From assembly GCF_900107155.1 (NCBI RefSeq), contig NZ_FNOX01000013.1, positions 124,001-188,000 of the forward strand: a stretch of 64,000 nt of DNA. Reading direction: 5' to 3'. The DNA comes from Pseudomonas salomonii (GTDB taxonomy: Bacteria > Pseudomonadota > Gammaproteobacteria > Pseudomonadales > Pseudomonadaceae). Numbering within the stretch: position 1 is the stretch's first letter; every line of letters begins with the position of its first letter. Of this stretch, positions 8,568-17,659 are shown one piece after another. The notes under the pieces were generated by a model that was given only the letters and a program-made list of their open reading frames with translations, searched no databases and was not told the DNA's origin. Both the position numbers and the translations under genes were made by a program.

Positions 8568-9107
8568 TCAGCGCGGCGCCGGGGTCCGGATTTCACCACT
8601 GGCCAAACGTGAAGCGCTATTGCCGATCGGGTCTTCGGCGTTAAGGTCGGCGCCTTTGGCCTTTAACTCATCCAGCAACTCAACGCGCTTGAACAGCCCG
8701 GCGTACATGGCGGCGGTCTGCCCGGCGCCGTTGCGCTGGTCGGGGTTGCAGTCGGTGGCGAGCAGGCGCTGGGCGATTTTCAGCTCGCCTTTGAAGATCG
8801 CGCCCATGAGGGCGGTGTTACCGCGTTTGTCTTGCACGCAGGCGTCGGCGCCGGCGTTGAGCAGGCGTTCCACGAACGGAGCCTGGCCGTGGTAGGCGGC
8901 AAGGATCAGCGCGGTGTAACCCTTGTCATCCTGGGTGTTGAGGCTGTAGCCGGATTCGATAAAGGTGTTGAGCATGTCGATATCGCCACGGCGGGCGGCG
9001 TCGAAATAGTAGTTCTGCAACTGGGCCTTGAGCGCGACCGGGTCGGGCGACTCGGCATGGACGACAAAGGCCAGCATGGCCATCAGTAAACCGATAGAAA
9101 TTCGCAT
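8568..9107 (-). CDS. ankB: Periplasmic ankyrin-repeat protein AnkB
   Basis: A 179-residue protein with a signal peptide (MRISIGLLMAMLAFVVHA) followed by about four ankyrin repeats, with typical segments such as GYTALILAAYHGQAPFVERL and GNTALMGAIFKG. In P. aeruginosa ankB lies directly after katB and is needed for full catalase activity, perhaps by protecting the enzyme in the periplasm. The same order is seen here, with a 56-nt gap, so co-transcription with katB is likely. Confidence 0.9.
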   Translation of the reverse strand: MRISIGLLMAMLAFVVHAESPDPVALKAQLQNYYFDAARRGDIDMLNTFIESGYSLNTQDDKGYTALILAAYHGQAPFVERLLNAGADACVQDKRGNTALMGAIFKGELKIAQRLLATDCNPDQRNGAGQTAAMYAGLFKRVELLDELKAKGADLNAEDPIGNSASRLASGEIRTPAPR

Positions 9108-9163
9108 GGGTTTTCTCCAGCTCGGGGTCGACGCCCATCAGCGGGCGCCGACCGTCACCAACG

Positions 9164-10705
9164 TCAGTCAGTCAGTTTTTCTGCCAGCGCCTTGACGCGC
9201 GCCAGGTCGCCTTTTGCCACCTTGGTCACGCCAGTGCCGTACTCAGGGTCAGCCTTGTAGAGGAACGACAGGATGATGTGCTTGCTTTCGTCATCGGTGG
9301 TGGCCAGGGAGCCGCCGAAGTTGTCGATCAAGTCCTGACGCTCTTTCTTGCTATAGGAGCGGTACAAGTCACCGGCCTGTTTGAAGTTCTGCTCGCGCTG
9401 GATCTTGGCCTGCTGGGTGCTGCCCGACAGCGCCGACTGGCTGTAGCGCGCGGCTTGCGGCTCTTCACGCGGCAGCAGGCGGCTTGGCTGGTAGTTCACG
9501 CCCGTGGTGGTCTTGCCGGTGTTCATTGCGCCATCCTGGTTACCGTTGTTGACGGTGACGCGAGGTGCGTTGATCGGCAGTTGCAGGGCGTTCGGCCCCA
9601 GGCGGTACATCTGCGTGTCGGCGTAGGAGAACACCCGACCTTGCAGCAGGCGGTCTTCCGACGGCTCAATGCCCGGCACCAGGTTGGCCGGGGCCATGGC
9701 CACTTGCTCGGTTTCCTGGAAGACGTTGGCCGGGTTGCGGTTCAGCACCATCTGCCCGACTTTGCGCTCCGGTACGCCAGGCCAGATCTTGGTGGCGTCC
9801 AGTGGGTCGAAATCAAACTTGGCCAAATCCTCAGGCTTGAGCACTTGCACGTACAGGTCCCACTTGGGGAAGTCGCCTTTGTTGATGTGAGTGACCAAGT
9901 CGTTAGTCATATGGCTGTAGTCACGCCCCTGCACATCGGTTACTTGCTTGGGGTCCAGGTTCTTGATGCCCTGCAGGCTCTTCCAGTGGAACTTGACGTA
10001 GTGCACTTCGCCCTTGGCGTTTATCAACTTGTAGGCATGTACGCCGTTGCCGTCCATTTCGCGATAACTGGCGGGCGTGCCGGAGTCGGAATACAACTCG
10101 GTGAGTGTGCGGGTGGATTCTGGAACATGGGAGAAGAAGTCGAAACGACGGGAGTCATCGTCGAGGTTAGTGCGCGGGTCAGGTTTGAACGCATGGACCA
10201 TATCCGGAAACTTGATGGCGTCGCGGATAAAGAACGTCGGGAAGTTATTGCCTACCAGGTCCCAGTTACCTTCGCTGGTGTAGAACTTGGTGGCGAAACC
10301 GCGCGGGTCACGCAGGGTTTCCGGGGAATGGTTGCCGTGCACCACCGCCGAGAAACGCACGAAGACAGGGGTGGCTTCACCGGCTGCGAAGACTTTGGCT
10401 TTGGTCAAGTCGCTGAGGTTGTCAGTAACGGTAAACGTGCCGTGGCCGCCGGTGCCACGAGCGTGAACCACGCGCTCCGGGATACGTTCACGGTCAAAGC
10501 GCTGCAGCTTTTGAATAAGTTGCACGTCTTGCAACAGCACCGGGCCATTGGCCCCGGCGGTTTGTGAATTCTGATTGTCCCCCACGGCGGCGCCGTTATC
10601 GCGGGTCAGGTTGGCGGCGTGTACGGAAAGGGACAGCAGGCTGACAGTGACCAGTGCCAGCGCATATCGCGCTGAAACAGGCCCGCGGCTCATTGACGTG
10701 TTCAT
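9164..10705 (-). CDS. katB: Catalase KatB with signal peptide
   Basis: A 513-residue clade-type haem catalase preceded by a signal peptide ending near SVHA (about residue 30), so periplasmic. Active-site features include the distal histidine in RVVHARGTGGHG, the asparagine region NNFPTFFIRDAIKFPD and the proximal tyrosine in RVFSYADTQMYRLGPN. It matches P. aeruginosa KatB in length and layout. KatB is peroxide-inducible through OxyR in that species; I could not identify a convincing four-part OxyR site in the upstream gap. Confidence 0.95.
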   Translation of the reverse strand: MNTSMSRGPVSARYALALVTVSLLSLSVHAANLTRDNGAAVGDNQNSQTAGANGPVLLQDVQLIQKLQRFDRERIPERVVHARGTGGHGTFTVTDNLSDLTKAKVFAAGEATPVFVRFSAVVHGNHSPETLRDPRGFATKFYTSEGNWDLVGNNFPTFFIRDAIKFPDMVHAFKPDPRTNLDDDSRRFDFFSHVPESTRTLTELYSDSGTPASYREMDGNGVHAYKLINAKGEVHYVKFHWKSLQGIKNLDPKQVTDVQGRDYSHMTNDLVTHINKGDFPKWDLYVQVLKPEDLAKFDFDPLDATKIWPGVPERKVGQMVLNRNPANVFQETEQVAMAPANLVPGIEPSEDRLLQGRVFSYADTQMYRLGPNALQLPINAPRVTVNNGNQDGAMNTGKTTTGVNYQPSRLLPREEPQAARYSQSALSGSTQQAKIQREQNFKQAGDLYRSYSKKERQDLIDNFGGSLATTDDESKHIILSFLYKADPEYGTGVTKVAKGDLARVKALAEKLTD

Positions 10706-10992
10706 CGAGGTTTCCTCTGGTTTTTTTAGCGCACATTCAGTTGTGCTTGCCAGAGGCTAGTGACCTGCGGGTCAGAAGATAAATAGAAAAACACCACCGG
10801 GCTGATTAAGAAAAAAGTGTGGTAAGACCCTGAATTGAAGCGTATTCCGCGCGCGATTGGTGGCACTTTGCAAACTATTTGCGATTTAATGGGTCGATAA
10901 AAATTGACAGTGTTAACGGTTGTGTCGAGCGAGCAGGCTACGACTGACTTACACTGACCTCCACCCTTCTCATCTGTAACAAGGAATAACCT

Positions 10993-11409
10993 ATGGGCGT
11001 GATCAGTGAGTTCAAGGCCTTCGCGGTCAAAGGTAATGTGGTCGATATGGCCGTCGGTATCATCATCGGCGCCGCGTTCGGAAAAATCGTTTCCTCGTTT
11101 GTAGGCGACGTGGTGATGCCACCCATTGGTCTGCTGATCGGTGGTGTGGACTTCGGGGACCTGGCGATAACCCTCAAGGCCGCGCAGGGTGACGTGCCCG
11201 CCGTGGTCCTGGCGTATGGCAAGTTTATCCAGAGCGTCATCGACTTCGTGATCGTCGCCTTCGCCATCTTCATGGGCGTGAAAGCCATCAACCGCCTGAA
11301 ACGCGAAGAAGCTGTAGCCCCAAGCCTGCCGCCGACGCCGACCAAGGAAGAGCTGCTGCTGGGTGAGATCCGTGATCTGCTCAAAGCACAGAACGACAAG
11401 CCGCTTTAA
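10993..11409 (+). CDS. mscL: Large-conductance mechanosensitive channel MscL
   Basis: A 138-residue protein with the typical start MGVISEFKAFAVKGNVVDMA, a pore-lining TM1 (GIIIGAAFGKIVSSFVGDVV), a periplasmic loop, TM2 (FVIVAFAIFMGVKAIN) and a charged C-terminal helix. It forms a pentameric emergency valve for hypo-osmotic shock. It is a monocistronic gene ending in a bidirectional terminator shared with fpr. Confidence 0.97.
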   Translation: MGVISEFKAFAVKGNVVDMAVGIIIGAAFGKIVSSFVGDVVMPPIGLLIGGVDFGDLAITLKAAQGDVPAVVLAYGKFIQSVIDFVIVAFAIFMGVKAINRLKREEAVAPSLPPTPTKEELLLGEIRDLLKAQNDKPL

Positions 11410-11424
11410 CCCGTGTTTACCTGG

Positions 11425-11453
11425 AAAAGGCGCCTGTTTCAGGCGCCTTTTTT
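11425..11453. terminator. Bidirectional terminator between mscL and fpr
   Basis: A GGCGCC/GGCGCC stem flanked by AAAA and TTTTTT with a 7-nt loop. The A and T tracts extend the stem and give a T-run on both strands, so it can stop both convergent genes. The stem ends only a few bases after the fpr stop codon. Confidence 0.9.
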
Positions 11454-11454
11454 A

Positions 11455-12231
11455 TTACCAGTAGTTTTCCACCGCCACCTGCCCAGGGCGCCGACTCAGG
11501 CTCAGTTGCAGGTCGCGCTGCTTGAGCAATTGGCGGGTGTCATCGACCATCTGCGGGTTGCCGCAGATCAGCACGCGAGAGTGCTCCGGGGTCAGTGCTA
11601 CGCCGGCAGCGCGCTCCAGCTCGCCATTCTCGATCAGCGTGGTGATGCGCCCGTTGAGCGCCCCTGGGTGCTGCTCACGAGTGACGATGGGAATGTAGGT
11701 GAGCTTATGCGCGTACTCGGCCAGGTACTCACGCTCGCCCAGCGTGTCAATCAGCGACTGATACGCCAGCTCCTTGGCCTCTCGGGCGCTGTACACCAGC
11801 ACGATGCGCTCGAATTTCTCCCAGACCTCGAAGTCCTGCAGAATCGACAAAAACGGTGCCACCCCGGTGCCGGTACCCAGCAGCCACAGATCACGCCCGT
11901 CCACAAAGCGGTTCAAGGTCAGATAGCCAGTGGCTTGGCGCTCCACCATCAAGGTATCGCCCACCTTCAGGCGGCTTAATTCACTGGTGAACTCGCCTCC
12001 CGGAACCACAATAGAGAAGAAGTCCAAGTGTTCGTCAAATGGCGAGGACACGATGGAATAGGCGCGCCACACCGTGCTGCCGTCCGCCTTGGTCACGCCC
12101 AAGCGCACAAACTGGCCGGCGGTAAACCGAAAGCCCGGATCACGGGTGGTGCGCAGGGTAAACAGGCTGGGCGTCAGCGATTGCACCTCGAGCAAGGTCT
12201 GGCAGGTAAATTTCTCAGCACTGGCCGTCAT
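11455..12231 (-). CDS. fpr: Ferredoxin/flavodoxin-NADP+ reductase
   Basis: A 258-residue bacterial FNR of the short Pseudomonas/Azotobacter subclass. The FAD-binding motif RAYSIVSSP is near residue 57, and the NADP site includes GTGTGVAPFLSIL. The C terminus ends VENYW. The enzyme shuttles electrons between NADPH and ferredoxin or flavodoxin and helps in oxidative stress. In other pseudomonads it is induced by a divergent or nearby LysR regulator (FinR), which is not in this window. Confidence 0.93.
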   Translation of the reverse strand: MTASAEKFTCQTLLEVQSLTPSLFTLRTTRDPGFRFTAGQFVRLGVTKADGSTVWRAYSIVSSPFDEHLDFFSIVVPGGEFTSELSRLKVGDTLMVERQATGYLTLNRFVDGRDLWLLGTGTGVAPFLSILQDFEVWEKFERIVLVYSAREAKELAYQSLIDTLGEREYLAEYAHKLTYIPIVTREQHPGALNGRITTLIENGELERAAGVALTPEHSRVLICGNPQMVDDTRQLLKQRDLQLSLSRRPGQVAVENYW

Positions 12232-12655
12232 GAGGGGCTCCGTTGAACAGGTGCCCTAGTGTCCCTCAAAGTCGCGCAGGGAAACACCGGTGGTTTGTAC
12301 TGGCATTGCCACGTGCACGGGGGAGCCGTTCGCGTGTTAACGCTCAAATCGAATCTATCCAGTCCAACTAAACATTTAGCTATTTCTCACCTTCCAACAG
12401 GCCATTGCCTGTCACTGTGTAGTTAAACCGCTATCAATTTAATATCACTGCCAAAATATTAATTTTATTAGATATTTCGGTGCAACAGCGATGCATGTAC
12501 AAAAGATCGCTCGGCGTATAAGTATTAAACAAAGAAAATACGAACAATCAGTAAATTTTTTTCACGCTACGAGCTGTAGGCTTTGTCCTACACTGTTTTC
12601 CGTACCCGCTGGGAGATAGGACGTGCCCAGGCAACAACACTATGGAGAGTTACCG
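12232..12655. other. Divergent AT-rich intergenic region (fpr / LuxR solo)
   Basis: There is no protein-coding gene. The region holds the fpr promoter (leftward) and the luxR promoter (rightward), and includes the lux-box-like dyad described separately. It is strongly AT-rich from about 12410 to 12560. Confidence 0.6.
12575..12592 (+). promoter_or_regulatory. lux-box-like dyad before the LuxR-family gene
   Basis: TGTAGG-CTTTGT-CCTACA is an 18-bp perfect dyad (6-bp arms, 6-bp spacer) located 63 bp before the chosen start codon. Its arms and spacing resemble LuxR-type operators such as the lux box. Autoregulation by the downstream LuxR protein is an inference. Confidence 0.5.
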
Positions 12656-13366
12656 ATGGTCAACTGGCGCAATACACGACTCCCCAAACTGGAAGGTGAG
12701 AACAAGATCAGCACTATTTATGAGATGGTGATCAATCACACCTATGAGCTCGGGTTCCAATACTGCTCATTCACGATGAGCTCACAACAATCAGGCACTC
12801 AAACAAAACCCATTCACTTCAATAACTACCCAAGCGAATGGAACAACGTCTACAAACAAGCGCATTTCTTTGACATTGATCCGGTCGTCGCCCACTGCAA
12901 AAGCAGTGTGATGCCCATCGTGTGGGATGAAAAAACATTCAACACCACGCCGCACCTATGGTCGTTGGCCCAATCCTTTGGTGTGCATTTGGGGTGGACC
13001 CAGGCCGTTCACGACTTTCAAGGCGTGTTCAGCATGCTCACCCTGGGCCGCAGTAACGGCGAAGTCAGCCCGGAAGAGCTTTACGAGAAAGCCGGCCAGG
13101 TCCTCTGGCTTTGCCACGTGATGCACGCGGCGGTGGCACAAGAATATGCCGGAAAAACCAGCGTCACGGCGCCTTGCAAGTTGACGCCACGAGAAACAGA
13201 AATCCTCAGGTATTCAGCCTTGGGCAAGACGGCGTGCGAAATTGCCATGATCCTGTGCCTGTCGGAGCGCACCGTAGGCTTCCATATCAGCAGTTGCTTG
13301 AGAAAACTTGGGGTCAATAACAAGATTGCGGCCGTGCTTTGCGCCTCCAAAGCCGGGTTGTTTTAA
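12656..13366 (+). CDS. LuxR-family quorum-sensing regulator (solo)
   Basis: A 236-residue regulator with an N-terminal autoinducer-binding domain (about 20-165) and a C-terminal GerE-type helix-turn-helix (about 175-236, LTPRETEILRYSALGKTACEIA). The conserved AHL pocket residues match TraR W57, Y61, D70, P71 and W85 at W62, Y66, D75, P76 and W90. It therefore looks like a true AHL sensor rather than the plant-signal subgroup in which W57/Y61 are changed. The ATG at 12656 is preferred because GGAGAG precedes it; a GTG at 12623 would add 11 residues. No luxI gene is in the window. Confidence 0.9.
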   Translation: MVNWRNTRLPKLEGENKISTIYEMVINHTYELGFQYCSFTMSSQQSGTQTKPIHFNNYPSEWNNVYKQAHFFDIDPVVAHCKSSVMPIVWDEKTFNTTPHLWSLAQSFGVHLGWTQAVHDFQGVFSMLTLGRSNGEVSPEELYEKAGQVLWLCHVMHAAVAQEYAGKTSVTAPCKLTPRETEILRYSALGKTACEIAMILCLSERTVGFHISSCLRKLGVNNKIAAVLCASKAGLF

Positions 13367-13533
13367 CCGCTGAAGAAACACCGCATGTAATCCCGCCGAA
13401 AAAAAAGTAACATTTACGGCCAATTCTGAGTGTTGATACGGCGCATGGGTGCCACTTCGTTGTTCACTCAGATGGTTGCGCCGGCCTCCCGTGCCCGCTG
13501 CCGCCCCATCGATGACCCAGAGCTCCCCCCGCC

Positions 13534-14658
13534 ATGCCCCTGCTTGACAGCCCCTTCGCCCAGCTCGACCTGATTCGCCAGCCAGAGCAACACAATGACC
13601 CGTTGCAGGCCTTCGATGCCGCCGACGAGTACCTGCTCAGCTACCTGGCCGAGCAGCAGCCTGGCGCGGCAACCCGTGTACTGGTGCTCAACGACAGCTT
13701 CGGCGCCTTGGCGGCCAGCCTTGAAGGCCAGGTGCAGGTCACGTCCAGCGGCGACTCGTTTTTGGCGGCCCAGGGTCTGGAAAAAAACCTGGTACGCAAC
13801 GGCAAGGCCTTTGATGCCGTGGCATTCGTGCCCGCCAGCCAGCTGCCGGCCGGGCCGTTCGACCGCGTGCTGATCCGCGTGCCAAAGACCCTGGCCCTGC
13901 TGGAAGAACAGTTGATCCGCCTGCAAGGGCAGTTGGCGCCAGGCGCTCAAGTCATTGCCGGCGCAATGATCAAGCACCTGCCACGGGCGGCGGGCGAGTT
14001 GCTGGAGCGCTATATCGGCCCGATGCACGCCTCCCTCGCCATGAAAAAAGCCCGTTTGCTGATCGCCACGGCTGAAGACCGCCCGGCTGCCGTCTCGCCC
14101 TACCCTACTCGCTACACACTAGACACACCGGCCATCGAGCTGTTGAACCACGCCAATGTATTCTGCCGCGAAGGCCTGGACATCGGCACCCGCGCCTTCC
14201 TCCCGCACCTGCCAACCAACCTCGGCAGCGCGCGCGTCGCGGACCTGGGCTGCGGCAACGGCGTGTTGGCAATTGCCAGCGCCCTGCAAAACCCCGACGC
14301 GCAGTACACCCTGGTGGATGAGTCCTACATGGCCGTGCAGTCAGCGGCCGAAAACTGGCAGGCCGCCTTCGGTGCGCGCGAGGTCACCGTACGCGCCGCC
14401 GATGGCCTCGCGGGCCAGGAACCGCAATCTTTGGACGTGGTGCTGTGCAACCCGCCGTTTCACCAACAACAGGTGGTCGGCGACTTCCTGGCCTGGCGCA
14501 TGTTCCAGCAGGCGCGCGAAGCCCTGGTAGTGGGCGGTGCCCTTTATATCGTCGGCAACCGCCACCTGGGTTATCACAGCAAATTGGCGCGTTTGTTCCG
14601 TGGCGTTGAACAAGTCGCCGCCACGCCGAAGTTCGTCATTCTCAAAGCCCGCAAATAA
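13534..14658 (+). CDS. rlmG: 23S rRNA m2G1835 methyltransferase RlmG
   Basis: A 374-residue protein with a degenerate N-terminal methyltransferase-like half and a catalytic C-terminal half carrying the SAM motif DLGCGNG (237-243) and the N2-guanine methylation motif NPPFH (306-310). This two-domain layout is typical of RlmG/RsmC. RlmG modifies G1835 of 23S rRNA. The gene converges on the cio operon. Confidence 0.93.
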   Translation: MPLLDSPFAQLDLIRQPEQHNDPLQAFDAADEYLLSYLAEQQPGAATRVLVLNDSFGALAASLEGQVQVTSSGDSFLAAQGLEKNLVRNGKAFDAVAFVPASQLPAGPFDRVLIRVPKTLALLEEQLIRLQGQLAPGAQVIAGAMIKHLPRAAGELLERYIGPMHASLAMKKARLLIATAEDRPAAVSPYPTRYTLDTPAIELLNHANVFCREGLDIGTRAFLPHLPTNLGSARVADLGCGNGVLAIASALQNPDAQYTLVDESYMAVQSAAENWQAAFGAREVTVRAADGLAGQEPQSLDVVLCNPPFHQQQVVGDFLAWRMFQQAREALVVGGALYIVGNRHLGYHSKLARLFRGVEQVAATPKFVILKARK

Positions 14659-14680
14659 AAAAGCCCTCGTAGCGAGGGCT
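14656..14680 (-). terminator. Terminator of the cio operon
   Basis: AGCCCTCG-TAG-CGAGGGCT forms an 8-bp hairpin. An A-run on the left of the plus strand gives a T-run after the hairpin on the minus strand, so it stops leftward transcription. It overlaps the rlmG stop region. Confidence 0.85.
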
Positions 14681-14713
14681 GGAAAACCGGGCCGCGAAGC
14701 CCGGATCGGGATA

Positions 14714-14881
14714 TCAGTGAGTGGTCAGGCCGGCCGCATTCATGAACATGCGCATCAGGCTGGCCACGACGAACAGGGCCAGCACGCTGCCGGTCCAGAT
14801 CATCGCCAGCCACCCCAGGCGCCGCCACAGCGGCTGTTTCTCGGCCTGTTCAATCTCGTGTAACGAAGGTTTGCCGGACAT
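14714..14881 (-). CDS. DUF2474 small membrane protein of the cio oxidase
   Basis: A 55-residue protein, MSGKPSLHEIEQAEKQ..., with a soluble N terminus, the motif PLWRRLGWLAMIW and one transmembrane helix. This fits the DUF2474 family that follows cioB in many pseudomonads and parallels CydX, the small subunit of bd oxidases. It begins 12 nt after the cioB stop codon. It is easily missed because of its length. A role in oxidase assembly or stability is inferred from context. Confidence 0.85.
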   Translation of the reverse strand: MSGKPSLHEIEQAEKQPLWRRLGWLAMIWTGSVLALFVVASLMRMFMNAAGLTTH

Positions 14882-14893
14882 ACAACGACCCTC

Positions 14894-15901
14894 CTAGTGG
14901 TAGCCGTCTTCGTGGGTGACCTTGCCGCGGAACACGTAGTAGCTCCAGAAGGTGTAGCCCAGGATAAACGGGATGATGAACAACGTGCCCACCAGCATGA
15001 AGCCCTGGCTCTGCGGCGGTGCGGCAGCGTCCCAGATCGACACGGAAGGCGGAATGATGTTCGGCCACAAGCTGATACCCAAGCCACTGTAGCCGAGGAA
15101 GATCAGCACCAGCGTCAGCAGGAACGGCGTGTAGTGCGCATTACGTGCCACCGCGCGGATCAAGCCGTACATGGTCACCAGCACCAGGATCGGCACCGGC
15201 AGGAACCAGAACAGGTTCGGCAGGGTGAACCAGCGCGAAGCGATTTCCGGGTGCGCCAGCGGCGTCCACAAACTGACGATGCCGATCACTGCCAGCACCA
15301 CAAAGGCCAAGGGCCGCGCCAGGTTGTGCATCTGCTCCTGCAACTTGCCTTCGGTTTTCATGATCAGCCAGGTGCAGCCGAGCAAGGCATAGGCAACCAC
15401 CAGTGCGACGCCGCAGAACAGGGTAAATGGCGTGAGCCAATCCAGCGAACCGCCGGCAAACTGGCGATTCACCACCGGAATGCCATCGATAAACGCCCCC
15501 AGCGCCACGCCCTGGAAGAACGTCGCGGCGATGGAGCCACCGATAAACGCCTTGTCCCACAGGTGACGCTTGTCGTCCTTGGCCTTGAAGCGGAACTCAA
15601 AGGCCACGCCCCGGAAGATCAGCCCGATCAGCATCAGGATCAGCGGCAGGTACAGCGCCGACAGCACCACCGAATAGGCCAGCGGGAACGCGCCAAACAA
15701 TGCCGCGCCACCGAGTACCAGCCAGGTTTCGTTGCCGTCCCATACCGGTGCGACGGTGTTCATCATCACGTCACGGTCGACTTTGCCAGGGATAAACGGA
15801 AAGAGGATGCCGATGCCCAAATCGAAACCGTCCATCACCACGTACATCATGATGCCGAAGATGATGATCACGGCCCAGATCAGCGGAAGATCAATACCCA
15901 T
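14894..15901 (-). CDS. cioB: Cyanide-insensitive terminal oxidase subunit II (CioB)
   Basis: A 335-residue CydB/CioB membrane protein, the same length as P. aeruginosa CioB. The start is MGIDLPLIWAVIIIFGIMMY at 15901; a longer in-frame reading would overlap cioA. The conserved MDGFDLGIGILFPF motif is near residues 22-35. One base separates the cioA stop from this start codon, so translation is coupled. CioB pairs with CioA to form a bd-type quinol oxidase. Confidence 0.95.
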   Translation of the reverse strand: MGIDLPLIWAVIIIFGIMMYVVMDGFDLGIGILFPFIPGKVDRDVMMNTVAPVWDGNETWLVLGGAALFGAFPLAYSVVLSALYLPLILMLIGLIFRGVAFEFRFKAKDDKRHLWDKAFIGGSIAATFFQGVALGAFIDGIPVVNRQFAGGSLDWLTPFTLFCGVALVVAYALLGCTWLIMKTEGKLQEQMHNLARPLAFVVLAVIGIVSLWTPLAHPEIASRWFTLPNLFWFLPVPILVLVTMYGLIRAVARNAHYTPFLLTLVLIFLGYSGLGISLWPNIIPPSVSIWDAAAPPQSQGFMLVGTLFIIPFILGYTFWSYYVFRGKVTHEDGYH

Positions 15902-15902
15902 C

Positions 15903-17342
15903 TCAATTCCCCTTGTGCTGGATGTGGGCGTGGTCGTCGTCGCTGCCGTCATCGGCGGCGGACAACGGACGGGCCGGTGTACGTTTCTGGCCAGGGCCGC
16001 CATGGGTCGGCTCGCTGCCTTCGTGGGTCTGCGGACCTTTGCGCACCAGGCGCATCATGTAGCCCAACCCGGCGCCGAACAGTGCGAAGTACACCACCAC
16101 GAACAACACCAGCGTGATGGTCATCTGCGCCAGGCTATGCCCGGAGGAAGCATCCGCCGTGCGCATCAACCCATAGACCACCCACGGCTGTCGGCCGATT
16201 TCGGTGGTGAACCAACCGGCAAGAATCGCGATCAGGCCGGACGGGCCCATCCACAACGCCAGGTACAGGAACGGCTTGGACGTATACATCTTGTCGCCCC
16301 GGCGCAGCCACAGGCTGAACAGACCGGTGAAGATCATCAGGAAGCCCAGGCCGACCATGACCCGGAACGACCAGAACACAATGGTCGAATTAGGACGGTC
16401 TTCAGGCGGGAACTCCTTGAGCGCCGGCACCTGTTTGTCCAGGGAGTGGGTCAGGATCAGGCTGCCGAGGTACGGAATCTCCACCGCGTATTTGGTTTTC
16501 TCGGCCTTCATGTCGGGCCAGCCGAACAGGATCAGCGGCGTCGGCTCATTGCCGATATTTTCCCAGTGGCCTTCAATCGCGGCAATTTTCGCCGGTTGGT
16601 GCTTCAAGGTGTTGAGGCCATGGAAGTCACCGATCACCGCCTGAATAGGCGCCACAATCAGGGCCATCCACATCGCCATCGACAGCATGGTGCGGATCGC
16701 CGGGTTGTCCTTGCCGCGCAGCAAATGCCAGGCTGCCGAAGAACCGACGAAGAACGCGGTGGCCACAAAGGCGGCCGTGGCCATGTGCATCAGGCGGTAG
16801 GGGAACGACGGGTTGAAGATCACCGCCAGCCAGTCGGTGGGAATCACCCGGCCGTCGATGATTTCAAAGCCTTGCGGGGTCTGCATCCAGCTGTTGGAGG
16901 CCAGAATCCAGAAGGTCGAGATCAGCGTACCGACGGCCACCATCACCGTGGCAAAGAAGTGCAGCTTGCGCCCCACCTTGTTCCAGCCGAACAGCATCAC
17001 CCCGAGAAAACCCGCCTCAAGGAAGAAGGCCGTGAGCACTTCGTACGTAAGTAGCGGCCCGGTGACGGCACCGGCGAAGTCCGAAAAGCGACTCCAGTTG
17101 GTGCCAAACTGATAGGCCATGACCAGGCCCGAAACCACCCCCATGCCGAAGTTGACGGCAAAGATCTTCGACCAGAAATGGTAGAGGTCACGGTAGGTGT
17201 CGTTATGGGTCTTGAGCCACAAGCCTTCCAGCACCGCAAGGTAACTGGCCAGGCCGATGGTGATCGCCGGGAACAGGATGTGAAACGAGATGGTGAACGC
17301 GAATTGAATTCGGGCGAGATCTAGCGCCTCCAAACCGAACAT
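15903..17342 (-). CDS. cioA: Cyanide-insensitive terminal oxidase subunit I (CioA)
   Basis: A 479-residue CydA/CioA protein starting MFGLEALDLARIQFAFTISFH at 17342, with AGAGGAAGA upstream as ribosome binding site. The family motif GRQPWVVYG is present in the C-terminal part. CioAB oxidises ubiquinol and reduces oxygen to water without cytochrome c and works in the presence of cyanide, which many fluorescent pseudomonads make. It is first gene of the cioAB-DUF2474 operon; an ANR box lies about 157 bp upstream. Confidence 0.95.
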   Translation of the reverse strand: MFGLEALDLARIQFAFTISFHILFPAITIGLASYLAVLEGLWLKTHNDTYRDLYHFWSKIFAVNFGMGVVSGLVMAYQFGTNWSRFSDFAGAVTGPLLTYEVLTAFFLEAGFLGVMLFGWNKVGRKLHFFATVMVAVGTLISTFWILASNSWMQTPQGFEIIDGRVIPTDWLAVIFNPSFPYRLMHMATAAFVATAFFVGSSAAWHLLRGKDNPAIRTMLSMAMWMALIVAPIQAVIGDFHGLNTLKHQPAKIAAIEGHWENIGNEPTPLILFGWPDMKAEKTKYAVEIPYLGSLILTHSLDKQVPALKEFPPEDRPNSTIVFWSFRVMVGLGFLMIFTGLFSLWLRRGDKMYTSKPFLYLALWMGPSGLIAILAGWFTTEIGRQPWVVYGLMRTADASSGHSLAQMTITLVLFVVVYFALFGAGLGYMMRLVRKGPQTHEGSEPTHGGPGQKRTPARPLSAADDGSDDDHAHIQHKGN

Positions 17343-17498
17343 AAGTCTTCCTCTGTCAGGTAATACCGGCTGCTGGCGGGAGCCTGCACCCACTGCCCCC
17401 ACGGATATGGAGTGTGGCGAATTTCAATTCGTTTCTTTTTTTACCCATCACGTAGGGATTCTGGCCTTGCGGCCGCCAGACCAATCCCGGGGCCGGTT

Positions 17499-17512
17499 TT
17501 GATCTGGATCAA
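17499..17512. promoter_or_regulatory. ANR/FNR box upstream of cioA
   Basis: TTGATCTGGATCAA matches the FNR/ANR consensus TTGAT-N4-ATCAA exactly. It lies between cioA and the divergent MFS gene, about 157 bp from the cioA start and about 148 bp from the MFS start. ANR represses cio in P. aeruginosa, so the site may link the operon to oxygen level. Confidence 0.8.
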
Positions 17513-17659
17513 GCATTGCTGAAAGAGTAGCCCCATTTTCGGACGAAAGCCGTGTGGTTCATTGACGCGTGACAGGTTGCCTCAGCTCAGTTCTTGCAAC
17601 TATTTGTTACAGCTTGATGCTAATCTGCCCGCTCCCTCTGCTCCTGACCTGACTTCCCG

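Noticed and set aside
9278..10567. Long open frame antisense to katB, and similar ones antisense to cioB, amn, aidB and the azgA-like gene
   Set aside because: All are shadows of well-supported genes and have composition unlike real proteins.
10706..10992. OxyR operator in front of katB
   Set aside because: I could not find the spaced ATAG/CTAT tetramers. Only a short GCAAA/TTTGC repeat (10870-10882) is visible, so no site is claimed.
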